Shown: positions 24,516 through 34,701 of the stretch, in pieces
Layout of the letters: every line of letters begins with the position of its first letter
How positions within the stretch are numbered: position 1 is the stretch's first letter
Source: Lentilactobacillus laojiaonis
Lineage (GTDB): Bacteria; Bacillota; Bacilli; Lactobacillales; Lactobacillaceae
Length of the DNA stretch: 64,000 nucleotides
Assembly: GCF_020616595.1 (NCBI RefSeq)
Contig: NZ_CP085278.1
Span: forward strand, 558,001 to 622,000
Reading direction: 5' to 3'
The notes under the pieces: model-generated
What the model saw: the letters and a program-made list of their open reading frames with translations, nothing else
Database searches by the model: none
Told to the model about the DNA's origin: nothing
Made by a program: the position numbers and the translations under genes

Positions 24516-24948
24516 CTCTAACAAAATTCCATTCTAAACTAGCATTACTTCCACTTTTGTCTAAAATAACATTTAACTTTTTAATATCATCATCACTTTA
24601 ATCCCGATAAAATTTTTTTTAGATGAATATTCATATTCTGATAAAATTACTTGGTAATTCTTCAATCCTAATTCAGTAGCAAATAAATGCCATTCTTTTT
24701 TTATTAGTTTCACTTAGGCGTCGCTCCAATTAAGTTATTATTTCTAATTTCTTAATTGATCTTGATACGTAGTCTTATCAACTTTTAAATCAATTGCTAA
24801 CTCCTTTGAGATTGTGCCAGGATTTTCCGCAATATAAACTAAATAGGCATATAAATTATTGCCTAAAGACCATTTCTTTAAACTCTTTATTACTAATAAA
24901 CTCTAAGCTTCTATAAATGCTACCAATTTGTCTTATTATTTTTTTCAT
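24490..24948 (-). pseudogene. MarR regulator, right copy, frameshifted
   Basis: Mirror of the intact 20644-21099 with several single-base indels. The operator/promoter copy just beyond it (about 24955-24990) has lost one T from the dyad flank. Confidence 0.8.
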
Positions 24949-25033
24949 ATTCTAATTATACTTTCATTTTGTTGCATATGCAACAAATTAGGGTAACAAA
25001 AAAAGCTCATAATATAATGAGCTTTTTATTATT

Positions 25034-25770
25034 TTATGAATCTTGCCTAGTCGCTGCAATATCGACTTCTCGAATATTAACTTCTTGTGGCATATCATAA
25101 ATAAATTTAACGGTCTCAGCAACGTGTTTGGGATCTAGTGTAATTCCACCCATAGTTTCTTTCCAGTCTTGATAATCACTTAAAGCATGATCATCGGTAA
25201 CGTGAGTTAATAACTCAGTTTCAGCGGCACCTGGAGCAACCATTGAGATACGTACATTTTCATTAGAAACTTCTTCTCGAATTGTTTCACTTAAACCATG
25301 TACGCCAAATTTAGATGCAACATAGGCAGCATGATTAACAAATGTTTTTTTACCAGCTAATGAAGACATATTGATAATCGTACCATGATGGCGTTTATCA
25401 TATCATCTAGAACAATTGAGTTCCATTAAGTACTCCCTAAACATTTGTATCTAACATAGTTTGCCATTCCTTAGGAGGGACTGGTTCCCGTACCATTACC
25501 TAATAACATTACCCCAGCATTATTAACTAGCAGGTCAACTGGTCCAAAATTTAGGCTTCAAGCTTTTTTAATACTAGCTGCAAAAAGCATCATAATCCGT
25601 AACATCAACTTTATCTACCATTACATTATCAAAATTAAGAGGTAGGCTTTTAATCTTTTCAATTCTACGACCCAGCAATAACATAGGGAAGTCTGCTTGA
25701 TTAAATAGTTTAGCATTTCTGATCCAAACCCTGAACTAGCTCCAGTAATTACTATTAACGGTTTATTCAT
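25034..25770 (-). pseudogene. SDR oxidoreductase, right copy, frameshifted
   Basis: Mirror of 19827-20557. The C-terminal 111 residues from MSSLAGKKTF are intact (25034-25369); the upstream half has several indels. Confidence 0.82.
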
Positions 25771-25862
25771 AATATATTTTCCTTCTTTCATTTATATGTT
25801 ATCTTACCATATCACCTGGAGTTAACTCCAGGTCAAATATTATTAATGAAGAGGATACTAAT

Positions 25863-26332
25863 TTGGCAAATTATACTATGAGTGATATTTCTCAGAAATA
25901 CAATGTTTCTCAAGATACCATTAGATACTACGATAAAGCTGGCTTAATGCCTTTTATTAAAGAGATGCTGGTGGTCGTCGCCAATTTAATGATAATGATT
26001 TAGGATATATTGAAGTCATTAATTGCTTAAAAAAGTCAGGAATCCCCATTAAAGAAATCGCTAAATTTATGAATTGGTGTATGGAGGGCGATAATACGTT
26101 ACCTCAACGCTATGATTTATGATCCAACAAGAAAAAATTTAGAAAACAAAATTCACGAATTAGAAACACAGCTGGCTTTTCTTAGATGGAAAAAAATGGT
26201 ATTATCAACACGCTAATGAGGCGGGGACCGAGAGCATTTTCTACATCCCTGGAACACATCAAGTTAATCCTAAATGGCGCAAACAATATTTTAGCATCCC
26301 AGCAAGTTAATCATAAAAAAGACATCGATTAA
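25863..26332 (+). pseudogene. MerR regulator, right copy, frameshifted
   Basis: Mirror of 19264-19733. Has the correct T4 before the CTTAGATGG codons (so the natural C-terminus is readable) but an extra A in the following run and other indels. The two arms together give one whole MerR protein. Confidence 0.82.
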
Positions 26333-27680
26333 TCATTCGATGTCTTTTTTAACGCTTTCTGTGCCGCAATATTCATAATATTCCATTCGTTAGTTAACTG
26401 AGGTTGAAAATAAAAATCAGCATATGCTAACTGCTCAATAGTCCATTCTCATTTGGATGGCACCTGAAAATAGTGTTAATTATTTCATTAAAGTCCTTAT
26501 CAGCCAAAATCTGAGCTCCTTTAATAGTGTGATCAACCATTGCTATAAAATAGCTTAAATCGAATTTGAGTTCTAAAACTATCGGGAACATTATCCATTA
26601 GATTATCATAAGTTACTAAAACACTACTTATAGGTAACTCAGCTGATTCAATCATTTTAGAGTTAACTCCTGTAGTGGCAAAAACTTTATCAAATAATAC
26701 CAACCCACTAGTGCCTTGTACTCCATAAAATGGCTGTAAGTTAGAATTTCAAGTTAGCTACTGCAGTTTTAGCTTGTCTTTGAGCATTGCTAGCTAAAGC
26801 GATATTTTTCATTTCATTAGTCGGCGTAAATCTAACTTCGGTTGCATCCCCAACAAGCAAAAAACATCTTCAAGATCCGTATGCATATATTCATCAACCC
26901 TCAATTAACTATCTTAGAATTTAGTGTAACAATTCCAATCTAGCCACTCAGTGTTAGGCCTTGTTGCCAACTGCTAATAGAACCATGTCTGCCAAATACT
27001 CACCTTTATTAGTCTCTACTGATGCCACGGTGGTATCACCATTAATTCTGATAACTTGTTGCGATAATTCTAAATCAACTTGATGATTTTTAAATCATTC
27101 ATTAGTATCTCAATAAAATCATCATCTAGATAATTATCTAATATTTGCTGACTACCATTAATTAGAGTTACCTGTTGCCAGCTTGGCTAAACATATTGGC
27201 TGCCATTATTCCAATATATCCTCCACCAACAATAATTACATTCTTAATTTGCGCATTATGCAATTGTTGTTTAACCTTATTAATTCCAACCTTCCCGCGC
27301 ATGGTCATTACTCTATCAAGATTGGTTCCAGGAATTCTTAATTTATTAGCATCAGATCCAGTTGCGATAATTAATTTATCATAATAATCAACTATTTCTT
27401 CATCGGTAACTAAATTTTTAGCAATAATACAATGTTTTGAAGCATCGATATTAATTACCTTACTCAAGCTAAACAAATTGATATGATTTTTATTTAAAGC
27501 TTCATTAGTCATATGCCTAACATCTTTAGCATCATCAACTCGTTCTTTACTCCAATTAACTACTAAATCTAGGTCACCTTGATCATACCAATTAACCACA
27601 GTATTCTTAGGCATAGTTTCATAGATTGTTTCAACCGATTCATAACCACCGTGTGAGCCACCAATTACAATAACTTTCAT
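26329..27680 (-). pseudogene. NADH-oxidase-like flavoprotein, right copy, frameshifted
   Basis: Mirror of the intact 17924-19267. Only the first 168 residues are in frame (27168-27680); an A missing near 27177 and at least ten further indels break the rest. Confidence 0.85.
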
Positions 27681-27844
27681 ATTTAAATCTCCTTAATTAT
27701 AATCTGATCCAACTAATAAGATACATATTGTATTTAATATGATGATTAATATTATAATTAAGATACACTTTTGTTTTCTACCTATTTTACGGTACACTTT
27801 TAATTAGTTCGTATCTAACCATAACTATCAGGAGTGATAAAATC

Positions 27845-28450
27845 ATGCAAAAAGATACCAGAAGACGTGGCGACACGTTACAAATTCAAATATATGAAGC
27901 AACCTATTATTTATTAGAAAAAGATGGCTATAACCACATTAATTTTTCCAAAATTGCTAAGCAGGCTCATACCAGTAGATCTGTACTCTATCGATATTGG
28001 GACCAATTATTTGATCTAGTTTTAGAAACTATTTTATACGAAATCAAAATTTCTAATAACGTATTAACTAGTCTAGAGTTCGATTTAGGATCATTGGAAA
28101 AAAATTTAATGTTCGTTGGCAAAGAATTTATTAAGCAATCTACCCGCGGAGCTAATCACCATTTTAAAATCTTGTTTGGAATTGCTAATTCATCCCAAAA
28201 TATTCAATTAAAAAAGATCATTGCGTATTCGAGAACCGCTAATTTAAAAATTATGGATTATATTTTACAATTAGCCATTAGCAAGCATGAAATTAAAGGG
28301 CTCCCCAGCGAGACTGTTAAACTAGCTTATTTTGATTTACTAAGATATAATTCATGGACTTTAGACAGTGATGTTACCATACCAGTAATTGAAAAAATCG
28401 TTAGAGAGGTTACTCTACCATCCATTTTGGCATTTTCTAACGAAAAATAA
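27845..28450 (+). CDS. TetR/AcrR-family regulator, right copy (intact)
   Basis: Protein identical to that of 17155-17760, 201 residues, ATG after AGGAGTGATAAAATC. See the left copy for domains. Confidence 0.88.
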   Translation: MQKDTRRRGDTLQIQIYEATYYLLEKDGYNHINFSKIAKQAHTSRSVLYRYWDQLFDLVLETILYEIKISNNVLTSLEFDLGSLEKNLMFVGKEFIKQSTRGANHHFKILFGIANSSQNIQLKKIIAYSRTANLKIMDYILQLAISKHEIKGLPSETVKLAYFDLLRYNSWTLDSDVTIPVIEKIVREVTLPSILAFSNEK

Positions 28451-28468
28451 AAAAGCCCTAGGGCTTTT

Positions 28469-29852
28469 TTATTTTACTTGATTAAATTGTTTAGCTTGAA
28501 TCTCATAAACAAAATCACTAACATGATCAACTAATTGTTGGTCATGACTTACCAATATTACGGTTCCTGGATAGTCTATTAGCATCTTTTCTAATTCGGT
28601 TACGGTAACGATATCTAAATAATTAGTAGGTTCATCTAACATTAAAACATTTATATCACTAACCATTAACCTAGCCAAGGCCAATTTAACCCGTTCCCCT
28701 CCACTTAATACTTGAACCAATTTATGAAAGTCCGCTCTATCAAAACCTAAATTTGCCAAAACGGTCTGGTTAATGGAATTATCTTGAATCGATAGTTCAT
28801 TTACTGTATCTAAAATAGATTTAGTAGTATCTAGTTGCGTAAGTTGCTGATGAAAATAGCCTAGTTTTAATTTAGGTGAGGCAATGATTTTAGCATCATT
28901 ATTTTGCTTGTAGGCGTGATAAATCATATCTAGTAAAGTAGTTTTGCCGGTCCCATTTTCACCGATTACCGCAATATTTTGGCCCGCTTTTATTTTTAAG
29001 TTAACCTCATCAATTAAAATATTCTCATCCCTTTTGACAGTTAAATTATTAACAGTTAGTAGGGTGGATTGCTTTAAATTATCCATTCCGGGTAAGTTAA
29101 ATTTAATAGGCTTACTTTCTTTAGGTTTATCGACACCCGTCGTTCGCTGCAATCTACTTTTAAGTGCAGCTGTATCCTTGCTAAGTTTTCCTTGCTGATC
29201 TTTATAATGTTGCTTCATATTTTTAGCTTCATTAGTACCTTGATATTTTTTAGGTACCTTAGTAGCTCGGCTAGCTTGCTGTTTTTTTCTTATTTAAAGC
29301 CCTTTGTAGCTGTTTTTGCTTATTCCTATAGGTTTGGTAATCTTTTGCTTGTTGATCGCGTTGATTCGTCTTATAATCAACAAATTCAGTATAATTGCCT
29401 GTAAATGTCTGCAGCTCGCCATCCTGTAATTCCCATATTTCATCAACTACCCCATCTAAAAAGTCCCGATCATGAGAAATGATGATTACTGTTCCCGGAT
29501 AGTATTTTAACTGATATTTTAATTTATTTAGATGATTAAGATCTAAGTTGGCGGTTGGTTCGTCTAACAATAATATGTTAGATGGTCGTCTAAATGCATT
29601 ATTTATATACTCTTGTACTTGCTGACCTCCACTAATATCTTCATCAGGTTTTAGCTGTGGTAATAGTTCCACCACTGCCTTAGGTCGAATTTGCTTTTCT
29701 CTGTTCTTAAGTTCTTTAATTAGCGTAGTCTTACCAGCACCATTTACTCCAATCAAACCAATTACTTTACCTTCTGGTATGATTATTTTATCAATATCAT
29801 AAATTTGTCTACCAGCATAATTTGCCTGTAACTCTCTTAATTGATATGCCAT
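28469..29852 (-). pseudogene. ABC-F ATPase, right copy, one extra A
   Basis: Mirror of 15754-17136. A run of six A in the left copy is seven here (29282-29288), splitting the protein into residues 1-190 and an internal-ATG piece carrying the second ATPase domain. No other difference is apparent in the frames, which fits a homopolymer sequencing error. Confidence 0.85.
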
Positions 29853-29894
29853 ATTTACCGTCTCCTTTTACGAAACGGCCTTTAAATTTTTATA

Positions 29895-30097
29895 TAAAAA
29901 AAGACCTAATATTTAAGTCATTAGGTCAAATTAATGGTCTACATCCATAATTAACCCAATCCAATTTAAAGACCATTTCTAAATTACTATTAAATAGCAT
30001 CCCCCAATACGGAATTACTATAAAATATTGTTTTAAAAATGATGATTAGTTGGATTAGATTCTCATGTTTGCAGCCACCTCCGATTTATTTATTTCA
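29895..30097 (-). promoter_or_regulatory. ABC-F leader attenuator, right copy
   Basis: Mirror of 15515-15717 including the three-codon frame (30055-30066, bottom strand) and the terminator at 29895-29928. Confidence 0.72.
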
Positions 30098-30183
30098 ATT
30101 ATAGCATTTATTACTAGTTTTTCAATAAAACTTTTATGTATAAAAAAAGCCACTTATCTCTAAATGACTTTTTCTTTATTTAA

Positions 30184-30939
30184 TTATAGTGCCCAAGCAG
30201 CCATACCTTGTTGGTTGTAAAGACTTACGGCAGCATCGATTTGGTCTTGAACAGAACCACCACTAATGTGCATGTTTTGGAATAATCCATATGCACCTGA
30301 GCTACTGTTTCTTACGTATGGTTGCCAGTTTGATTCACGGTTAATAATGTAGTTCCAAGTTGAAGCTGAAACTCCAGTTCTTTGTTCCATTTGACTTAAG
30401 ATGTCAGCATGTGAGCTTGAACCATAGTTTGATGAACTTGAACTAGTTTTGTTTGATGAACTAGTATTTGATGAGCTAGTTGCAGCAGTGTTTGCTGATG
30501 AACTAGTATTTGATGATGAACTAGTATTTGCTGAACTAGTTGCAGTAGTGTTTGCTGAAGTAGTTGCAGCTGATGAACTTGCAGCAGTATTTGCTGAAGT
30601 AGTTTGAGTTGCTGAGCTAGTTGCAGGAGCAATAGCTGCAGTGTTAGTTGATGTAGCTTGAGTTGCTGAGTCAGCAATTTCTAATTGGTCCCCAACATAA
30701 ATCAAATTAACATTTTTAATGTTGTTTAGGTTAGCAATTGAGTTAACCGTAGTATCATAGTTTTCTGCGATTTTTGAAAGAGTATCTCCTGATTGAACAG
30801 TGTAAGTAGTGTTTGCACTAGCTAGAGTTACTCCTGTTAGGATAGTACCCATTAATGCTGAACTAGTAACGATAATTTTCTTTAGACTTAAAATAAGAAT
30901 TTCTTCCTTTCTATTTGAAACCAATAATTTTCTTGTCAT
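30184..30939 (-). CDS. apf: LysM/Apf secreted hydrolase, right copy (intact)
   Basis: Protein identical to 14667-15422. The same unusual start arrangement (ribosome site inside the longest frame, pointing to an ATT codon) is present. The 30940-31386 stretch mirrors the left leader and holds no gene. Confidence 0.88.
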   Translation of the reverse strand: MTRKLLVSNRKEEILILSLKKIIVTSSALMGTILTGVTLASANTTYTVQSGDTLSKIAENYDTTVNSIANLNNIKNVNLIYVGDQLEIADSATQATSTNTAAIAPATSSATQTTSANTAASSSAATTSANTTATSSANTSSSSNTSSSANTAATSSSNTSSSNKTSSSSSNYGSSSHADILSQMEQRTGVSASTWNYIINRESNWQPYVRNSSSGAYGLFQNMHISGGSVQDQIDAAVSLYNQQGMAAWAL

Positions 30940-31386
30940 CTTTTTGACGCTATTAAATTTATCATAGATTTACTTTCTTGTATGTATCATATCTATGACA
31001 TTATAGTTACAATAAGTTTTATAAAAAAATGTAACAATCTTTATTAAATCAAGGTTTAAATATTTTTTAGTTGGAATTTAAAATTCATAATTATCGTTAA
31101 ATAGTGCCGTTAAATCAACAATTTATTGAAAAGCAATAGCTGTATATTACAAAAATTTCATCATATTTACATCGGCTAATTTAAAATGTTTTACTTATTC
31201 TATTAAAAAAATCTATCTAATTACCAATTTATCAACCATAAAACGGATTCATAAAATTATATTTTTAATTACATTATGTAATATTGTAATAATAAATTAA
31301 TTATTTTTTTATAACTAAATGATGATTATTATTACCTAATAAAAAAGGTACCAGCTAAAATTGCTGATACCTTTTTTTATTTTAAT

Positions 31387-33336
31387 CTAATTAGCATTGG
31401 TCTCTTTATCCTTAGCAATTGACTTAGCAACTAATCCTGCAAAATGGGTTACCCCAACATTATTTGGATGAATTCCATCAGTTGTAAACCAGCTAGTTGG
31501 ATGATTTTTAGCAGTTCCATACCAATCGATGATGTGGAGATTACTGTGCTTCTTAGCTTCTGCATATAGAGTAGAGTTAACTTGTTGTTGCCAACTACGA
31601 TTTGGTACATAAGCAGTTGTCCAGTAAACATCCCGATCCTTACCTAAAAAGTCTAAGATTTCTTCAACTTGGTCTTTGGTAACTGTTCCATTAGTTCCGA
31701 TGTTAAGTAAGACATTCTTACTTAATTGACCATTAGATTCTAACGAATTTAGAACTGGCATTACTTCTGCAGCCTGTCTACCAACTTTACCATTAACAGT
31801 TGCGGCCGGAAATACATCTTGAATGCTAGTTGAAACATCAATCATAACTGAATCACCTACCGAAGTAAGCGGTGTTTGTTTTAATGTCACAATATCTCGC
31901 GCACTCAATTGATAAGTCTTCATATTTTCACGTTGAGTTTTACTCAAATGTTGCATTTCACGTTTTTCTAAGGCTTGATTATGTGAATATTCAGCTGCTG
32001 CTTTGGCTTGTTGCTTCTGTAACTTGATGGCTTTAGCATTAGCTTTATTAGCCTTTTTACTGCGGCTATTAATTACCTTTTGTAAAGATGAACCAGTAGT
32101 TTTTTGAGGTTGTTGAACTAATCCAACTGTAGTTAAAGCTACTAATGCAAATACTCCAGTTAATCTAGCGATATTTTTTACACTTAAATAACTCTTACCA
32201 TTATTTTCTTTAAGTTGTGACCATTTAAAGTTACGGAGTGGTTTTTCAATATAACGGTAACTGATTTCACTAATTAATAAGATAATTGCAATTTGAATAA
32301 TTGCATTAATCACTGGGTGATCTCCAATGCTTTTGACTTTATTTTCATAAAAAATCATTACTGGAAATTGATATACATAAATTCCATAACTTCTTTTACC
32401 AATGTAAGTAAATAACTTATTAGTAAGCCAAGCGTTCCAATGACTAGCTGGATGAACTATCATAGCAACTAATAATGTTGCCACTGCTGAAAATACATAC
32501 ATCCCCCATTGGTAAACTGAAGTATCAGAGCCTGATAAAGTAAAGTAAGCAATTACCATGGCTACAATAGCAAACAAGCCAATCCCATCTAACCATCTAC
32601 GATTAGATTTACTTACATTATTTGATAAATGATTCATTGGCCATAAGAAAGCTAATGATGCTCCCAATAACAAAGCGAAGAAACGGGTATCAGTTCCATA
32701 ATATACTCGGTTAACATTACCTGGATCATAGATCAAAGCCATCTCAACAGCTGAAATTACGGAGCCAGCAAATAAAATTATTCCTGGAATTACTCGATTT
32801 TTAAATAGTTTTAACAAAATTAACATTACGAAGGGCCAAATAATATAAAATTGTCCTTCCAATGACAATGTCCATAAATGCGTAAATGGTGATTCACCCA
32901 TGGCTCGATCAAAATACGATTGACCATGATTGATTTCAAACCAGTTATATACAAAAGTGAGATTAGTTAAAATAGTTCCTCTAATATTAGTTAGCAATTG
33001 ACGTTCAAACAACGTAATATATGCAGTTGTTCCCACTAATACAGTAATTAATGTTGGATATAGTCGACTAATTCTTCGTTTGATAAACGACCCAATATGT
33101 AATGACCGATCTTTATCCCAATCTAATATCATAAAGTAGGTTACCAAATATCCCGCCAATACTAAGAAAATGGGAACCCCCAAAAATCCTCCCTTTAGTG
33201 ACGATGGTGCCAAATGAAATACAATTACACCGATTACTGCGAGACTTCTTAATCCATCAATCCCGGTTATGTATCGTCGCTTAGCCCCCTGCTTTTGCTG
33301 CTTTTTTTGATTTGTTCGTGATAACTCTTGATTCAC
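31387..33336 (-). CDS. oatA: OatA-like acyltransferase, right copy (intact)
   Basis: Protein identical to 12270-14219, 649 residues, GTG start. Confidence 0.9.
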   Translation of the reverse strand: MNQELSRTNQKKQQKQGAKRRYITGIDGLRSLAVIGVIVFHLAPSSLKGGFLGVPIFLVLAGYLVTYFMILDWDKDRSLHIGSFIKRRISRLYPTLITVLVGTTAYITLFERQLLTNIRGTILTNLTFVYNWFEINHGQSYFDRAMGESPFTHLWTLSLEGQFYIIWPFVMLILLKLFKNRVIPGIILFAGSVISAVEMALIYDPGNVNRVYYGTDTRFFALLLGASLAFLWPMNHLSNNVSKSNRRWLDGIGLFAIVAMVIAYFTLSGSDTSVYQWGMYVFSAVATLLVAMIVHPASHWNAWLTNKLFTYIGKRSYGIYVYQFPVMIFYENKVKSIGDHPVINAIIQIAIILLISEISYRYIEKPLRNFKWSQLKENNGKSYLSVKNIARLTGVFALVALTTVGLVQQPQKTTGSSLQKVINSRSKKANKANAKAIKLQKQQAKAAAEYSHNQALEKREMQHLSKTQRENMKTYQLSARDIVTLKQTPLTSVGDSVMIDVSTSIQDVFPAATVNGKVGRQAAEVMPVLNSLESNGQLSKNVLLNIGTNGTVTKDQVEEILDFLGKDRDVYWTTAYVPNRSWQQQVNSTLYAEAKKHSNLHIIDWYGTAKNHPTSWFTTDGIHPNNVGVTHFAGLVAKSIAKDKETNAN

Positions 33337-33630
33337 TTAAAACACCCCATTACCTATATTATTCTTTTTCCCATTAGTCTAAGCACTATGTTTTGGTTAA
33401 CTAATTTATCACTAATTATCGTACAATTAAATCATACCAAATTTCTGTAGTTTTGGTTATATTTAAGCTTAAATTATCAGACTTTTTGCCATTTTATTTA
33501 TTCACTTTATCCGATCAATTTTACATCCCTAACCTACAACTTTATATTCTTAACCTACACACAAAAACTTACACACAAAAAAGGTCATCTGTTGATTTCC
33601 AACAGATGACCTTTTTTATTATATTCAGTT

Positions 33631-33825
33631 TTATTTACGTGCTTTCTTTGCTGCGTTACCTTTTTCTGCGATATCGTGATAGAAAGCTTTTGAATGTGTT
33701 GCGGCTGTTTGACGGCCACCTTTTGCACCAATTTCTTTATAAAATTCGTGTCCGTGGGTTGCCACAGTCTTCTTACCACCTAAACTACCATTGTATTGTC
33801 GTGTTGCTTTACTTTCTTTAGCCAT
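33631..33825 (-). CDS. Small KGG-motif stress protein, right copy
   Basis: Identical to 11781-11975. It follows folT on the same strand, about 120 bases after its stop; I infer this is the parental order. Confidence 0.85.
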   Translation of the reverse strand: MAKESKATRQYNGSLGGKKTVATHGHEFYKEIGAKGGRQTAATHSKAFYHDIAEKGNAAKKARK

Positions 33826-33941
33826 AAGAAACACCTCCAAATTAATTTAAATGTAAGATACACATACATCAAATTAGGTTCCCCTTTATTTGATGTTGAA
33901 TATATACTAGCAGGATTCTTTTTATTAGTGTTGTATCTTGC

Positions 33942-34463
33942 TCACTTGGTTGGGTTCTTTAGCCGCTTGAGTAGGCTAGAATTTAATAATAAATAAATTA
34001 AAATTATTTGAATGGGGGTAGTTATTAACTGTTTAACTAGTCTCATTGGAAATAATGCAGTAAATGGTGTATAGTACAAAATATTTACCCACCAAGTATT
34101 TAGGAAGGCATTAACAAATAATGAAATTAATACCTGAGCTAAAATAACTCTAATCCAAGTAATTCTATGATTATAGAAAAACAAGCTATATATTAATGCT
34201 CCTACAATTGCTGATATAGTAAATCCTGGAAAATACGGTACTCCTTGAATCAAGGTACCGACTATATCCAGCACTGCAGCAATTGATACTGACCAAACCA
34301 TACCGTAGCAATAACTAATTACCGCGGTTACTAAAAAGACTAAGTTAAATTGAATTAACTGATTTCCTAAATTTATCTGATTTAGAATTAACTCCATTCC
34401 CATTAAAATCCCTAAAATAACTATATCCTGAGTTTTTAATTGATTTTTTTTGAAACCGATCAT
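33942..34463 (-). CDS. folT: Folate ECF transporter S component
   Basis: Substrate-binding membrane subunit of the folate ECF transporter, about 173 residues with five to six helices (LGILMGMELILNQI, LVFLVTAVISYCYG, ISAIVGALIYSLFF, VILAQVLISLFVNAFLN, IQIILIYLLLN). Works with the shared EcfT/EcfA module encoded elsewhere. The start is the ATG at 34463; an in-frame ATG at 34472 is inside the AAGGAG site region. A THF riboswitch precedes it. Its last 12 codons, SLLKRLKNPTK and the stop, lie in the palindrome arm; that tail reads as a natural FolT C-terminus. Confidence 0.9.
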   Translation of the reverse strand: MIGFKKNQLKTQDIVILGILMGMELILNQINLGNQLIQFNLVFLVTAVISYCYGMVWSVSIAAVLDIVGTLIQGVPYFPGFTISAIVGALIYSLFFYNHRITWIRVILAQVLISLFVNAFLNTWWVNILYYTPFTALFPMRLVKQLITTPIQIILIYLLLNSSLLKRLKNPTK

Positions 34464-34483
34464 AAAAACCATCTCCTTAAAAA

Positions 34484-34595
34484 GGAGCTTCCCAATAATG
34501 GCGAATGCGGAAAATATATCGCAGGTCGCCTAACGACCTTTCGTTTAAAGTTCACATTCCGTTCCCTTAACACTTAACGCATATTTTCCTACTCC
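34484..34595 (-). promoter_or_regulatory. Tetrahydrofolate (THF) riboswitch
   Basis: Bottom-strand RNA matches the folT-type THF aptamer: GGAG ... TATGCGTTAAGTG, GGAATGTGAAC, ACGAAAGGTCG facing CGACCTGCGA, then TTTTCCGCATTCGCC and closing CTCC. The closing CTCC is followed by TTTTTAAGGAG, where the released or paired CTCC can mask the folT ribosome site, so control is likely translational: THF bound, folate uptake off. Confidence 0.88.
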
Positions 34596-34651
34596 ATAAT
34601 TTTTACTCACCTATTGTATCATGTTTACTAACACTATACAGATTTTTATAA

Positions 34652-34692
34652 AATAAAAGGCTAGAATCATGGAAAATTCTAACCTTTTATTT
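34652..34692 (-). terminator. Terminator after multicopper oxidase
   Basis: Bottom strand AAAAGG-TTAGAAT, loop, ATTCTAG-CCTTTT with a single mismatch, then T-rich tail. Confidence 0.75.
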
Positions 34693-34701
34693 TATATATT
34701 T

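Larger units (their letters stand above)
22793..33977. repeat. Right arm of giant inverted repeat (about 11.19 kb)
   Basis: Reverse complement of 11629-22792, 21 bases longer through net insertions. Frames between 22.8 and 27.2 kb are heavily broken by single-base insertions and deletions; 27.8-34 kb is almost clean except for one extra A in the ABC-F copy. Ends exactly inside the folT coding sequence, 36 bases before its stop. Mirrored terminators (for example 25007-25029, 28448-28470, 31340-31383, 33581-33621) are all present. Confidence 0.97.

Noticed and set aside
19264-27200. Programmed frameshifting or phase-variable genes
   Set aside because: Indels are different in each arm, occur in nearly every gene near the axis, and the other arm usually restores the frame.
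11600-34000. Composite transposon or integrative element
   Set aside because: No transposase, integrase, target-site duplication or att-like repeat at 11,629 or 33,977; the arms are whole gene clusters with ordinary terminators.
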